Shown piece by piece: positions 44,668 through 53,758 of a stretch of DNA of 64,000 nucleotides. The stretch spans positions 62,001-126,000 of the forward strand of contig JAPZTJ010000001.1 in assembly GCA_027532555.1 (NCBI GenBank). Reading direction: 5' to 3'. Under the pieces are notes generated by a model. The model was not told the origin of the DNA and ran no database searches. It saw only the letters and a list, made by a program, of their open reading frames with translations. The stretch's first letter is position 1. Every line of letters begins with the position of its first letter. A program made the position numbers and the translations under genes. The DNA comes from Aquidulcibacter sp. (GTDB lineage: Bacteria > Pseudomonadota > Alphaproteobacteria > Caulobacterales > Aquidulcibacteraceae).

Positions 44668-45189
44668 TTAGAAATTTGGAAACCACAGGGTATAGGGGGT
44701 TGCAAGTATAGCCCCCACTCCCAAGGCTACGCCATAAGGAACGGCGCTAGATTTGCGGAGCAACCTGCGCGCCCATCGTGGTTTTTTCGGTAATCCGAAA
44801 TGACGTGCTAATTGCCTGCCTATAATCAAGGTCACGACTAAAGCACCGCCAGCAATTGCGGTATAAAGTATGAAGGGCATCATGGCAGTTGGGCCAAGCC
44901 AAAGCGCTGCGGCACCCGTGAGCTTTGCGTCTCCGCCACCATAAATGCCGACCAAAAACATGGCGAGGGCAATTATTGTGGTAAGTAAGCCGATCCCAAT
45001 ATGTGCTGCGAGATCATTCCAGCCCAAGCCCATTGGTAGCGCGAAAACCAAAAAGCCTGCCGCAATTAGCATATTCAGCTTGTTCGTAATCAGAAAGGTA
45101 CGGACATCGCCAATACCGGCCCAGATCATGGCACTCGAAAAGGCAAACAAGCCGGCAACAGCCGCGAAAGTGTCAGGTCCAAGCGTCAT
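44668..45189 (-). CDS. cpaA: prepilin peptidase CpaA/TadV
   Basis: A 173-residue membrane aspartyl peptidase of the A24 type that cleaves the Flp pilin and pseudopilins. The two Asp lie in IGDVRTFLITNKLN and the conserved GGGDAKLTGAAALWLG. Six hydrophobic segments are visible. It is just downstream of pilA behind a terminator, so expression probably depends on read-through or an own promoter. Confidence 0.9.
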   Translation of the reverse strand: MTLGPDTFAAVAGLFAFSSAMIWAGIGDVRTFLITNKLNMLIAAGFLVFALPMGLGWNDLAAHIGIGLLTTIIALAMFLVGIYGGGDAKLTGAAALWLGPTAMMPFILYTAIAGGALVVTLIIGRQLARHFGLPKKPRWARRLLRKSSAVPYGVALGVGAILATPYTLWFPNF

Positions 45190-45260
45190 ACATGACCTGT
45201 AACATGGGACCGCTAAGCCAAAGTAAATGCCACTGCGGGTCGCAAACCAAAACGATAGGC

Positions 45261-45294
45261 AAAAAAAAGGCGCTTGGTCCGAAAACCAAGCGCC
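45261..45294 (-). terminator. intrinsic terminator after pilA
   Basis: Read on the minus strand, GGCGCTTGGT pairs exactly with ACCAAGCGCC over a six-base loop and is followed by eight T. It lies between pilA and cpaA and would give an abundant short pilA transcript with limited read-through into the assembly genes. Confidence 0.9.
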
Positions 45295-45316
45295 AATTTT
45301 CCAGACTAAGTCTGTA

Positions 45317-45487
45317 TTAGCGGCTACCGACCGAGCTACCGATCGAGTTGAAGCGCTCGCTCATGTTGCTGCCCAAGGTGGTCAACGAGCTGATCAGAAC
45401 TACAGCGATCAAAGCTGCAATCAGACCATATTCGATAGCGGTTGCACCAGACTCATTATTGCGGATCTTCGAGAAAAGCTTTTTCAT
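45317..45487 (-). CDS. pilA: Flp/Fap pilin (major pilin)
   Basis: A 56-residue prepilin. The leader MKKLFSKIRNNESG ends in Gly and the mature part starts ATAIEYGLIAALIAV, the Flp motif with Glu at +5 and Tyr at +6; the tail is SERFNSIGSSVGSR. CpaA would cut after the Gly. The start is supported by GGGAA nine bases upstream. A perfect terminator follows. In Caulobacter pilA is activated by CtrA; no clean CtrA box was found here. Confidence 0.93.
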   Translation of the reverse strand: MKKLFSKIRNNESGATAIEYGLIAALIAVVLISSLTTLGSNMSERFNSIGSSVGSR

Positions 45488-46011
45488 TTTTAGGTTCCCA
45501 TTCTACATACGACCGGGTGGTTGAAGTCTTAACTGCTTCTCATTCCCTTTGTCCTCCTCGTTCTAGCCAAGACTCATAAACATGGCGTAAACTAAAACAT
45601 AAAAATTGATCGGAATTGCCCTTTTCTTGGCGTAATTGGGATATGTCCACAATAATAGATTGATTTTTATGTTGTTTTTTCCGCAGCTCTCTGACAAATT
45701 TTCTTCAAGATGTTGGATCTGATAGAATTAAATGCGAATTCAAGTTTAATGAGTTACCGCTTTTGGAAGAATATAAACCGGAAACACCAAGAACAGCTCG
45801 TAGCGTTTTCTGTAATCACCCAGCCTGTCCTCGAGCAATCAAAGGATCAAACACGTTATAAATTGCCCACACGATAAATTGTCGACACACGCGCGAAATC
45901 TCATTTTGCTGAAGATTGGGCGAAACTTACGACAAAGCGTCAGCGGGATTCACTCGTTAATGGCTAGTTTACGGGTCGGCGGTATTTAATGAAGCAACAG
46001 GGAGTTTTGTC
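45488..46011. promoter_or_regulatory. divergent upstream region of pilA and the pilus N-domain gene
   Basis: A 524-base AT-rich gap without a credible gene of normal size. On the minus side it is the pilA leader, with GAGGAGG followed by a four-codon mini frame (45529-45543). On the plus side a CtrA-like TTAA-N7-TTTA (45957-45971, one mismatch) lies about 40 bases before the ATG at 46012. Promoters for both directions must lie here but were not resolved. Confidence 0.5.
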
Positions 46012-46476
46012 ATGTCTAATCTCGTCAAACCATTGGCCTCGATCGCCTGCGCCTTTGCTGTTTTGGCAGCGGGCTCAGCTGGTGCACAATCGTTCCAGTT
46101 GGAAGTCGACCAAACTCAACCTCTCCGTTTTCAGCGCCCTGTGACGGGCGTTGTGGTCGGTAATGCCAGCATAGCGGACGTAATTGTTCATAACGCAAAT
46201 GTTCTCTTCGTGGTTGGAAAATCGGTAGGCTCCACAGAGATTTTGGCGGTGGATGCCGCTGGAAACACAGTATTCTCCGGCACCATTCAAGTGCGCCCGA
46301 CCAATGTTCGTAACATGATTACCATCCAGCGCGGCAAAGAAATTTCCACCGCTATTTGCCAGGACCGCTGCATTCCTAATGTTCACTCCGAAGGCACCAA
46401 CGCCGGCAATACATCGGCTATTTCTGCCATCGCGGCGCGATCAGCCTTTGCTGCAGGGTCTGGCGGACGCCAATAA
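46012..46476 (+). CDS. pilus assembly N-terminal-domain protein (stand-alone secretin N-domain)
   Basis: A 154-residue protein with a signal peptide (LASIACAFAVLAAGSAGAQS) and a domain like the first domain of CpaC (LEVDQTQPLRFQRPVTGVVV, then GNASIADVIVHNANVLFVVG and STEILAVDAAGNTVFSGTI). The rest of a secretin is absent; the tail has a Cys pair (ICQDRCIPN). It may be an accessory periplasmic part of the pilus exit. It is divergent from pilA and upstream of two TadE-like genes. GGGAG lies eight bases before the ATG. Confidence 0.85.
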   Translation: MSNLVKPLASIACAFAVLAAGSAGAQSFQLEVDQTQPLRFQRPVTGVVVGNASIADVIVHNANVLFVVGKSVGSTEILAVDAAGNTVFSGTIQVRPTNVRNMITIQRGKEISTAICQDRCIPNVHSEGTNAGNTSAISAIAARSAFAAGSGGRQ

Positions 46477-46573
46477 GGCGCCAATCATCGTTAATGGATA
46501 AAATTTTCAATGCTCGTTTAAGGCGGCTTAAAGGCATTCCGTGCTTAACTTGGTCGCGTTGAGGGAGTCGACG

Positions 46574-47149
46574 ATGTCTGCATTGCACTCGATTGTGGTT
46601 AAGCGTTTGGGCAAACGTCGCACGAAGCGGGGGAAGCGTGGTGCCGCTGCTGTTGAATTTGCGATGATCGCCACTCCGTTCATTTTTATGTTGTTCGGCA
46701 TCTTCGAAACCATGATGATCTTCTTCGTGCAAACGACGCTTGAAGCGGCCGTTTCCGAAGAGGCACGCAAAATTCGGACCGGTCAGGCTCAATCCCTGAC
46801 AGCGCCCATTACGAAAGAACAATTTAAGGCCAATGTCTGTGCTCGCATGATGGGCTTGGGTGATTGCAGCACACGTTTGTTCGTGCAAGTTCAGAACCAG
46901 CCTCTTTCTGGAACACTTCCGACCCCTTGGGAAGACGGGACACTTACGCCGGGATCAGCCGACGATGAGCCGTATGAAGCAACGGCGGCAAACGCGATTG
47001 TTGTGGTCCGTGGCTATTATGTTTGGCCCTTGATCACCCCTGGAATTTCCAATGCTATGCGGAATTTCTCCGACAGTGGTGGGACGCTTGGGAATTATAA
47101 CCGCATCATTGCCGCAACATCGGCCTTCCGTAACGAACCATTTAATTGA
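46574..47149 (+). CDS. TadE-like pseudopilin
   Basis: A 191-residue protein with a basic N-terminus (KRLGKRRTKRGKRG) followed by the TadE helix AAAVEFAMIATPFIFMLFGI with Glu at +5 after a Gly cleavage site. The mature part has paired cysteines. GAGGGAG before ATG 46574 sets the start; the longer frame is rejected. It belongs to the Flp locus, on the opposite strand to the assembly genes. Confidence 0.88.
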   Translation: MSALHSIVVKRLGKRRTKRGKRGAAAVEFAMIATPFIFMLFGIFETMMIFFVQTTLEAAVSEEARKIRTGQAQSLTAPITKEQFKANVCARMMGLGDCSTRLFVQVQNQPLSGTLPTPWEDGTLTPGSADDEPYEATAANAIVVVRGYYVWPLITPGISNAMRNFSDSGGTLGNYNRIIAATSAFRNEPFN

Positions 47150-47160
47150 GGTTGCTTGTG

Positions 47161-47772
47161 ATGCCCGTAAGAACTTCGCTTAATGCTCGGCTTAAAGGCC
47201 TCCATGAAACTGCTCATAAGCGTGCCGCACAGCGCGGTGTCTCGGCGGTTGAATTTGCGCTCATTGCGCCATTAATGTTGTTGATGCTGTTTGGTGCGTC
47301 TGAAGTTAGCCAAGTGGTCAGCGTGGATCGCAAGGTAACACTGGCTGCCTCGACTTTGGGTGACTTGGCAGCCCAGACTGATCGCGTATCCTGCGCAGAC
47401 CTTGCCCAAATTGCAACCGTGACCCGAAGTGTGTTCGCCCCCTACACAGCAACTACGCCTTCCTTGGTTGTTGCCTCCATCGCACTTGAATCCGGCGTAC
47501 CCAAGGTGGAGTGGAGCCAAGAGATTGACGGCACCGGTGGTTGTGCAAATGTGAACAACAGCCACACCTTAAAAGTGGGCAATACGGTTACGGTCGATAC
47601 GGGCTTGTTTGCTACAAATGGCGGCGTCGTCGTTGGGGAAGTAACCCTTCAATACACGTCCCTTGGCACATCTTTTTCGCCCAATACAACGACATTGCGT
47701 GAGCGCTTCTATTTTCGGCCTCGCAAGTCGGCCAAGCTATGCTTGACTGGGTTTACAACGCCTGGCTGTTAA
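47161..47772 (+). CDS. second TadE/TadF-like pseudopilin
   Basis: A 203-residue protein with the pseudopilin helix RGVSAVEFALIAPLMLLMLF (Glu at +5) after a basic leader, and a Ser/Thr/Val-rich extracytoplasmic part with Cys in VSCADLA, GGCANV and two near the end. The start is at ATG 47161 (GTG 47158 possible), 11 bases after the preceding stop, so the two are co-expressed. Confidence 0.85.
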   Translation: MPVRTSLNARLKGLHETAHKRAAQRGVSAVEFALIAPLMLLMLFGASEVSQVVSVDRKVTLAASTLGDLAAQTDRVSCADLAQIATVTRSVFAPYTATTPSLVVASIALESGVPKVEWSQEIDGTGGCANVNNSHTLKVGNTVTVDTGLFATNGGVVVGEVTLQYTSLGTSFSPNTTTLRERFYFRPRKSAKLCLTGFTTPGC

Positions 47773-47857
47773 GGCTGGTGGCAGGTAAGATCTATCTAAT
47801 CCTACTAGATCCAGAAGATGAGCTACATGATTGATACATTTCGATCTGGGTTAGAAA

Positions 47858-48676
47858 TTAGGTTAGCGCCTCAATAAGCTCTTCATAAAGTCTACGCTCT
47901 GTCTGAAGGACTCGTCCATTTAACGTGTGGATCGGACGAACCCCAACGAGTGCATTGGTTAGGCATGCGGCTTGGCACGTCTCAAGATCAGCGACATGGA
48001 TTCGGCTCTCGGTAACTAGGCCTGCACGAATCAAGCGGCCCCGAACGATCCCGGGCAGAGCACCATCTTCGAGTGGTGGTGTCTGCCACCGACGATCTTT
48101 TTGGATCAAAATATTCGCGCTTGTGGCACTCGCCACTGATCCGTCGCGCCCACGCATCAGGCCATCATCAGCACCCATGCTTTGAGCTAAGCTCAAAGCG
48201 ACAATATTGTCGACGTAGGATAAGGTTTTAAAGCGTGCCGAGGGGGCACTCGACGCCCGATAAATGTCGACAAGTCGTACATCAACCGCAGGAAATTCGG
48301 TCGGGATTGTCGCAATCGTCGCCAATACATTTGGCAAAGACGTTTTTGGAACCGTCAATCCTCGTGGCCCCACGCCGCGTGTCACCATTAGTCGCAAGGC
48401 GGCGCGCGTCACGCCGCTTGCGTGCGCTAGCTCCAAAAGGCCATTTTCCAATTCGGTTGTGGAAAAGGGAATAGTTAGGCCTAATTGGTTCGCGCCATGG
48501 TCCAATCGGGCCATGTGGTCGTCAAAAAAGCGAAGTTCGCGCCCGGTCCAGAGTAACGTTTCAAACAAGCCATCGCCCAAAGTAAAGCCACGGTCGGTCG
48601 GATCAATCCGCACTTGGGATGCCTTAACCAAGTGGCCATTGTGCCAACACATGTCGCCAACGGGGCCAGTTGTCAC
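47858..48676 (-). CDS. pabC: class IV aminotransferase, aminodeoxychorismate lyase-like
   Basis: A 272-residue PLP enzyme of fold type IV. The PLP Lys lies in RFKTLSYVDNIVALSLAQ; GDGLFETLLW and the SATSANILIQ phosphate loop are also typical. Next to pabB it most likely acts as aminodeoxychorismate lyase making 4-aminobenzoate for folate. A D-amino-acid or branched-chain aminotransferase role cannot be excluded. GTG 48676 overlaps the pabB stop. Confidence 0.85.
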   Translation of the reverse strand: MTTGPVGDMCWHNGHLVKASQVRIDPTDRGFTLGDGLFETLLWTGRELRFFDDHMARLDHGANQLGLTIPFSTTELENGLLELAHASGVTRAALRLMVTRGVGPRGLTVPKTSLPNVLATIATIPTEFPAVDVRLVDIYRASSAPSARFKTLSYVDNIVALSLAQSMGADDGLMRGRDGSVASATSANILIQKDRRWQTPPLEDGALPGIVRGRLIRAGLVTESRIHVADLETCQAACLTNALVGVRPIHTLNGRVLQTERRLYEELIEALT

Positions 48677-50067
48677 AGTACGTCTCCGCCGTGTGCCGCG
48701 ATACGTAGCGCGCGTGCTTTTACCAGAATTTCTTCATACTCTTGAGAAGGCTCGCTGTCGGCTACAATGCCAGCCCCGGCCCGCGCGTCAATGTGCCAGC
48801 GATCATCCCACTTCTGGCACGCAGCAGTCCGGATCAAGACATTTGAATCGGCAGCCCCATCAAAACCAACCCGGATCATCGAGCCGCACCAGGGGCCGCG
48901 TGGCTCGTCTTCTAGTTCACTGATAATTTCCATAGCGCGCACCTTGGGAGCGCCTGTGATGGAACCGGGCGGAAAACAACTGCGCAATGCGTCAAAAAAG
49001 CCAAGCTCAGGCTTTTGTTGGCCTCGGACTTCGGACACCAAATGATGCACCGTTGAAAAGCTCTCCAGATCACATAGGCGCGGCACTTTAACGCTTCCCG
49101 CCTCGCAGACACGTGCAATATCATTGCGCATCAAGTCGACAATCATCAAATTCTCCGCCCGATCTTTTTCGCTGCCTAGCAGGGTTTGCGCGTTGCGCGC
49201 ATCTTGGATCGGATCTTTGTGGCGCGTAGCAGTTCCTTTAATCGGCCGAGTTTCCAACAGGCCGGAACTCGATCGGGATATGAAGCGCTCAGGCGAATGC
49301 GAGGCAACAATTTTGTTCCCCAAACTTAAATAGGCAGCAAATGGCGAAGGGTGACGACCCATCAGGCGGCTAAACAAGTCAAAGGGCGTATCGCCGTGCT
49401 CCAACTGACCTGAAAATCGTGCAGAGATATTGGCCTGAAAGATGTCTCCTGCTCGAATATAGTCGATGGCTCGCGCGATTTGACTTTCCACGTCCGCCCG
49501 CGGTTGCATGGGGCGCAGTGCTAAAGTGGTTGGGGCCTCCACCGCACGCGGCTTCAAGGGCTGTGCGGCTTCAATCAGATTTGCGAGGCTTTGAGCTCGC
49601 TGCTCGGCTAGCGCGTGGTCTAATTGGGCTGCTTGGGTGAGCCCCCAAGATAACGCCCAGGCCTGTTGGCTTTCCGCGTCAAAGACTGCCAGCGTATCGT
49701 ACAATCCCAACCAAACATCTGGCCAGGTATCGGGCCAAGCGGCTGAACCGGTTTCGGGCAGTGCTTCAAAGGCATGGCCGAGCTCATAGCCCAAAAGCCC
49801 CGCCCAGCCCCCTTGAAAAGGGCCCAAGTCGGGGTGCGGCGTCATGTCAGGTGCAATCAAGGCCTCCTGCAGTCCAGCAAAGGGGTCGCCGCCCATGCTG
49901 CGATGCCACACATGGGTACGCACGGGTCTTGCCATAACATAGGACCAGCGTGACAAGGCATGGGCACCGCCTCCGATAAATCCAAGGCAACCTTCGTCAT
50001 GCCCGAGACAGGCAAGGGCTTGCAGTGGAGGCTTCCAAGAAAGGGGACGAACAGATGGATGTGTCAC
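48673..50067 (-). CDS. pabB: aminodeoxychorismate synthase component I
   Basis: A 464-residue chorismate-binding enzyme giving 4-amino-4-deoxychorismate with the PabA glutaminase. The C-terminal catalytic half has YIRAGDIFQANISARF, PERFISR, ETRPIKGTATR, ENLMIVDLMRNDIARVCEAG, GSITGAPKVRAMEII and RAGAGIVADSEPSQEYEE. The PIKGT Lys marks PabB rather than TrpE. The start is placed at GTG 50067, after the transporter stop at 50108; longer frames lie inside that gene. Confidence 0.9.
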   Translation of the reverse strand: MTHPSVRPLSWKPPLQALACLGHDEGCLGFIGGGAHALSRWSYVMARPVRTHVWHRSMGGDPFAGLQEALIAPDMTPHPDLGPFQGGWAGLLGYELGHAFEALPETGSAAWPDTWPDVWLGLYDTLAVFDAESQQAWALSWGLTQAAQLDHALAEQRAQSLANLIEAAQPLKPRAVEAPTTLALRPMQPRADVESQIARAIDYIRAGDIFQANISARFSGQLEHGDTPFDLFSRLMGRHPSPFAAYLSLGNKIVASHSPERFISRSSSGLLETRPIKGTATRHKDPIQDARNAQTLLGSEKDRAENLMIVDLMRNDIARVCEAGSVKVPRLCDLESFSTVHHLVSEVRGQQKPELGFFDALRSCFPPGSITGAPKVRAMEIISELEDEPRGPWCGSMIRVGFDGAADSNVLIRTAACQKWDDRWHIDARAGAGIVADSEPSQEYEEILVKARALRIAAHGGDVL

Positions 50068-50107
50068 GCAGGTGTCTATAAAGCAATTCCGATTGGTTGT
50101 CCGAAAT

Positions 50108-51559
50108 CTAGTAGGTGCCGCTTTCGAGGCGAGGTGGCTGTTTGACAAGAAACATTAGAGCCAGTCCACCAACCAATAAGAGCCCAGTTGATGCTAGGCC
50201 AATTTGTTGGCTTTGGAAGGCTTTTGTGAACACGCCTACCAGCATCGGCCCCATCCAAACGGTTGCGGACCCCGCCAAGGAATAAAGGCCAAAGAACTCG
50301 CCCTCCATCCCTTTCGGGGCGAGGCGGGCCATTAGGGTCCGCGACGAGGCATAGGCCGCTGTGATCGAGATGGCTATGATGATAGCTCCACACACAAAGA
50401 CCAGTTCGGGCAAAGTGGTGAACATAGGGGCGTTCCAGATCGGCGTGTCGGGCACAACATCCAACCAAAACACATGGGTCTTCGACTGTGAGGTCAGGAC
50501 CAAAAGGCAGATCAAGGTCACACCGATTTCTAGAATGATCGACCATTTGGCTCCAATTCGCGCATCGACCCTTCCGGCAATCAAGCCACCAAACACCGCG
50601 AAGATCGACAAGATCACGCCATAGGCCGACATCTCTAACAAGTCCCAGCCAAAAACCCCGGCTGCAGTTACCCCTGCGACTATCAGGATCGCGGTTTTGC
50701 CATCGACATAGAGCATACGTGCAATCAAATAGAGGCCTGCATTCCGGTCGACGCGGAACAATCTGCCAATTGCCTTAAACATGCCGACCACCCCGTCGAT
50801 CGCTGCTTTTGAGGGCTTTATGCCGGAGGGTTCTTTGTCGCGCGAAAAGAAAAACAAGGGCAGGGCGGCGATGGCAAACCAAACGGCGGCCATGGGTGCC
50901 ACAATGCGGCTGGTCTCGTGTGTTTCCGGGTTCAAGCCGAATAAGGGTTGGCTTGGGACAAAGCTCCAATCAACCCGCCCCGGAAGCGCCAAGCCCCAGA
51001 GCACAAAAATCAGAAAAACAACCGACGCCAGATTACCCAGTGCCAGCCCAAGACCTGAGGCGTGCGGCAAAGTGGCAGGCGTGGAGGCGGTTGGCAGCAT
51101 GGCATTGTGAAGGACTTCGCTATAGGCAAACAGGACGCCCAGCCCAGTGGTGAGTGCCCCGATCATCACAATCGACAGCCCGCCTTGGCCTGCTGGCAGT
51201 GCCCACCACAAGCTAAAAATGGCAAGCACCATGGCAAACGTCACGGCACCTAAAATCGGCTTGCGATTACCAAAACGGTCAGCAATGGCTCCGAGGAACG
51301 GCCCTGTTAGCGCGACGATGATACCGGCCAATGTATGCCAACTGGCAATCGTCGCTTGTCCGATTACTGGGTCTGAAAACACGGTCGTGGCAATATAGGG
51401 TGCCAGAATATAAATCGTGCACAAAATCACATAGGGGTTCCGTCCAGCCTCAAACCAAGCCCAAGATAGGCTGGATCGGTCGAGTTTCTCGGCGGGCAGC
51501 GCTGCAGAAGTGGTTAAGGGGCTGGTTGTCTCAGTCACAGGAGCATCCTTTAGCGCCAT
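50108..51559 (-). CDS. MFS transporter, UMF1 (Atg22-like) family
   Basis: A 483-residue membrane protein with 12 predicted helices. The opening SLSWAWFEAGRNPYVILCTIYILAPY-type segment (about 31-55), GPFLGAIADRFGNRKPIL and MARLAPKGMEGEFFGLYSLAG match the UMF1/Atg22-like branch of the major facilitator superfamily. Substrate is unknown; yeast Atg22 exports amino acids. It precedes pabB on the same strand. Confidence 0.85.
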   Translation of the reverse strand: MALKDAPVTETTSPLTTSAALPAEKLDRSSLSWAWFEAGRNPYVILCTIYILAPYIATTVFSDPVIGQATIASWHTLAGIIVALTGPFLGAIADRFGNRKPILGAVTFAMVLAIFSLWWALPAGQGGLSIVMIGALTTGLGVLFAYSEVLHNAMLPTASTPATLPHASGLGLALGNLASVVFLIFVLWGLALPGRVDWSFVPSQPLFGLNPETHETSRIVAPMAAVWFAIAALPLFFFSRDKEPSGIKPSKAAIDGVVGMFKAIGRLFRVDRNAGLYLIARMLYVDGKTAILIVAGVTAAGVFGWDLLEMSAYGVILSIFAVFGGLIAGRVDARIGAKWSIILEIGVTLICLLVLTSQSKTHVFWLDVVPDTPIWNAPMFTTLPELVFVCGAIIIAISITAAYASSRTLMARLAPKGMEGEFFGLYSLAGSATVWMGPMLVGVFTKAFQSQQIGLASTGLLLVGGLALMFLVKQPPRLESGTY

Positions 51560-51737
51560 TCTGGCGACCCGCCTTATCCACTGGCGTCGCGCATCATGTC
51601 CTGCTTAAGCCGCATGGTAAAGGGGAACCCGTTACAAGGATATTGGCACCCATCTGTTTCTTTAGCCGCCCTTTACTTTGGCCAGCCCCCCCGCCATTTT
51701 GCCGGCACTATTCAAAATCGGTTCGGGGGATCCAGCG

Positions 51738-52085
51738 ATGAGCTATGTATTAATTCATAATCCGGGCTGCGGCTCGTCCAAAAAGGGCTTAGAAGTTCTG
51801 GAGGCTGCTGGCGTGCAACCGGAAATTCGGCGTTATATGCTGGTTGTGGAACGCTTGAGCGTGGATGAACTCAAAGAGATTGCCCGCAAGATGGGCGGCG
51901 TGTCCCCGCGTGCTTTTATGCGGGATAAGGATGCTGCGGATGCCGGTCTTGCAGCTGACGCCAGTGACGCAGATGTTTTTGCTGCCATGGCGAAAAACCC
52001 CAAACTGATCCAACGTCCGATTGGCATCAATGGCGAAAAGGCTGTTCTGGGTCGTCCGAACGCAGCACTTCTAACCATTGTTTAA
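51738..52085 (+). CDS. ArsC-family reductase-like protein
   Basis: A 115-residue thioredoxin-fold protein with the reactive Cys near the start (IHNPGCGSSKKGLEVLE), KNPKLIQRPIGINGEKAVLGRP, and the VDELKEIARKMG segment, as in glutaredoxin-type arsenate reductases (ArsC/Spx-like). No other ars gene is present, so the arsenate role is unproven. GGGGGA seven bases before ATG 51738 sets the start. Confidence 0.82.
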   Translation: MSYVLIHNPGCGSSKKGLEVLEAAGVQPEIRRYMLVVERLSVDELKEIARKMGGVSPRAFMRDKDAADAGLAADASDADVFAAMAKNPKLIQRPIGINGEKAVLGRPNAALLTIV

Positions 52086-52115
52086 GTCCTTCGCCTCCCG
52101 CCGGGCAGAGTTGGG

Positions 52116-52769
52116 ATGTCGATGCTCATTTTGGCAGTAGATACAGCGCTTAACGCCTGTTCGGTGGCAATCCTGCGGTCGGGCGAGGTCTTGCTATCGC
52201 GCGTCGAACCCATGGCGAAAGGTCAGGCAGAGCGACTGGCCCCCATGGCGCGTGAGGTGTTAGCGGAAGCCGGGATAACGCCAGCGGCGCTTGATCGGAT
52301 CGCCGTAACGCGCGGGCCTGGCGCATTCACCGGCCTTCGGATCGGCCTCGCCTTTGCCCGTGGCCTTGCGGTAGCCTTGGATCGTCCCTGTGTTGGGATT
52401 TCAACATTGGAGGTGCTGGCACATGCCGCCAATGCCCAGCGGACTTTGGCGGCGATTGAAGTGGCTGGAAGCTTGTTCGTCGGGGCATGGGAAGGGCGCG
52501 CCTGCGTGCTTGAGCCCAGCCGGCTCAGTGCGGAGGATGCGCTTGGGAAATTGAATGGAGATTGGACGTTGACCGGCCCGGGCGCTCAATCTCTAGCACG
52601 GCTTCGCCCAGATTGGCATGTGGTCTCCCAAGATCTGCCGGACCCAGTCGTCTTGGCGCACTTGGCACAGCACCTTGATCCTGCCCTCAATCCCCCGACC
52701 CCGCTCTATCTGAGGGGCCACGAAGCCAAGTTGCCGGGCGGCCTATCGTTGGAGGCTGAACGTCTATGA
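52116..52769 (+). CDS. tsaB: tRNA threonylcarbamoyladenosine modification protein TsaB
   Basis: A 217-residue ASKHA-fold partner of TsaD in t6A37 formation. ILAVDTALNACSVAIL at the start and VTRGPGAFTGLRIGLAFARGLA near residue 65 are conserved. The gene overlaps rimI (ATGA) as in many bacteria. Normal length. Confidence 0.93.
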   Translation: MSMLILAVDTALNACSVAILRSGEVLLSRVEPMAKGQAERLAPMAREVLAEAGITPAALDRIAVTRGPGAFTGLRIGLAFARGLAVALDRPCVGISTLEVLAHAANAQRTLAAIEVAGSLFVGAWEGRACVLEPSRLSAEDALGKLNGDWTLTGPGAQSLARLRPDWHVVSQDLPDPVVLAHLAQHLDPALNPPTPLYLRGHEAKLPGGLSLEAERL

Positions 52770-53209
52770 CTTTGCGGCGGGGGCAAACGGGGGATGTGTC
52801 TGCCCTTACAAGGATCCATCGCACCGCTTTTGAACATCCTTGGTCAGAATCTGATTTTGCCGCCTATTTGGCGTCCGACCTTGTGTGGGTAAGCGGAGAG
52901 CCAATTGCAGGTTTTCTGCTAATCCGCGCGGTGGGTGATGAGGCAGAGATTTTGACGCTCGCCGTAGATTCAGCGCATCGGCGAGCCGGCCACGCTGCAG
53001 CGCTCTTGGATGCTGCAAAGCAAGACCTAGCAAAGACCGACGTCTCGCGTCTCTTCTTGGAAGTCGCTGCTGATAATTTCCCTGCTTTGGCGCTATACGA
53101 GAGGCAAGGTTTTCTGCCGATCGGCGTGCGGAAGGGCTATTATCGCCGCGATGTGGGTCCAAATATGGACGCTCAGCTTCTTTCTTATGCGTTGCGTGCT
53201 GAACATTGA
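52766..53209 (+). CDS. rimI: ribosomal protein S18 alanine N-acetyltransferase (GNAT)
   Basis: A 147-residue GNAT acetyltransferase: HRTAFEHPWSESDFAAYLAS, the acetyl-CoA loop LAVDSAHRRAGHAAALLDAA and LEVAADNFPALALYERQGF with IGVRKGYYRR. These fit RimI. It follows tsaB with a four-base overlap and precedes fur. Confidence 0.9.
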   Translation: MTLRRGQTGDVSALTRIHRTAFEHPWSESDFAAYLASDLVWVSGEPIAGFLLIRAVGDEAEILTLAVDSAHRRAGHAAALLDAAKQDLAKTDVSRLFLEVAADNFPALALYERQGFLPIGVRKGYYRRDVGPNMDAQLLSYALRAEH

Positions 53210-53273
53210 TGTCAAAGCGCTAGACGAAACAGCGCAAACCTCGCATATCTTCACCATGACGGACGGAACCAAC

Positions 53274-53687
53274 ATGCCTGATCGCATTGAAGCCCTTTGC
53301 GTGCAAAAAGGTCTGCGAATGACAGAGCAGCGCCGGATTATTGCGCGCACCCTGTCAGAAGCAAAAGATCACCCCGACGTAGAGGAATTGCACCGCCGCG
53401 CCGCCGCGGTCGATAAAGGTATTTCCATCGCCACCGTCTACCGTACCGTTCGCCTGTTTGAAGAAAGCGGAATCTTGGAACGGCACGATTTCCGGGATGG
53501 AAGGTCGCGTTATGAAGAGGCAGGTGCGGAGCACCATGACCATCTGATCGACATGAAGACTGGCAACGTGCTGGAGTTTGTCGACCCCGAGATCGAACGT
53601 CTGCAACAAGAAATTGCCCGCCGCTTGGGCTATCGTCTGGTAGATCACCGGCTTGAGCTTTATGGCGTCCCGCTTGAGGATTCCTAA
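53274..53687 (+). CDS. fur: Fur-family iron/manganese-responsive regulator
   Basis: A 137-residue ferric uptake regulator-type repressor: KGLRMTEQRRIIARTLSEAKDH and GISIATVYRTVRLFEESGIL form the DNA-binding half, and EHHDHLIDMKTG the metal site. The C-terminal CxxC zinc motifs of enteric Fur are absent, as in alphaproteobacterial Fur/Mur proteins. GGACGG seven bases before ATG 53274 favours this start over ATG 53256. It follows rimI by about 65 bases, an arrangement shared in the group. Confidence 0.9.
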   Translation: MPDRIEALCVQKGLRMTEQRRIIARTLSEAKDHPDVEELHRRAAAVDKGISIATVYRTVRLFEESGILERHDFRDGRSRYEEAGAEHHDHLIDMKTGNVLEFVDPEIERLQQEIARRLGYRLVDHRLELYGVPLEDS

Positions 53688-53758
53688 TAGATTGGCTCCA
53701 AAGAAATAATATTGGTGCTTTCTGTGTTCTTCATCCCCCAAAAATAAAGGCTGACCCC

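Noticed and set aside
45957-45971. CtrA box before the pilus N-domain gene
   Set aside because: TTAA-N7-TTTA has one mismatch and stands alone in AT-rich sequence; mentioned only as a possibility.
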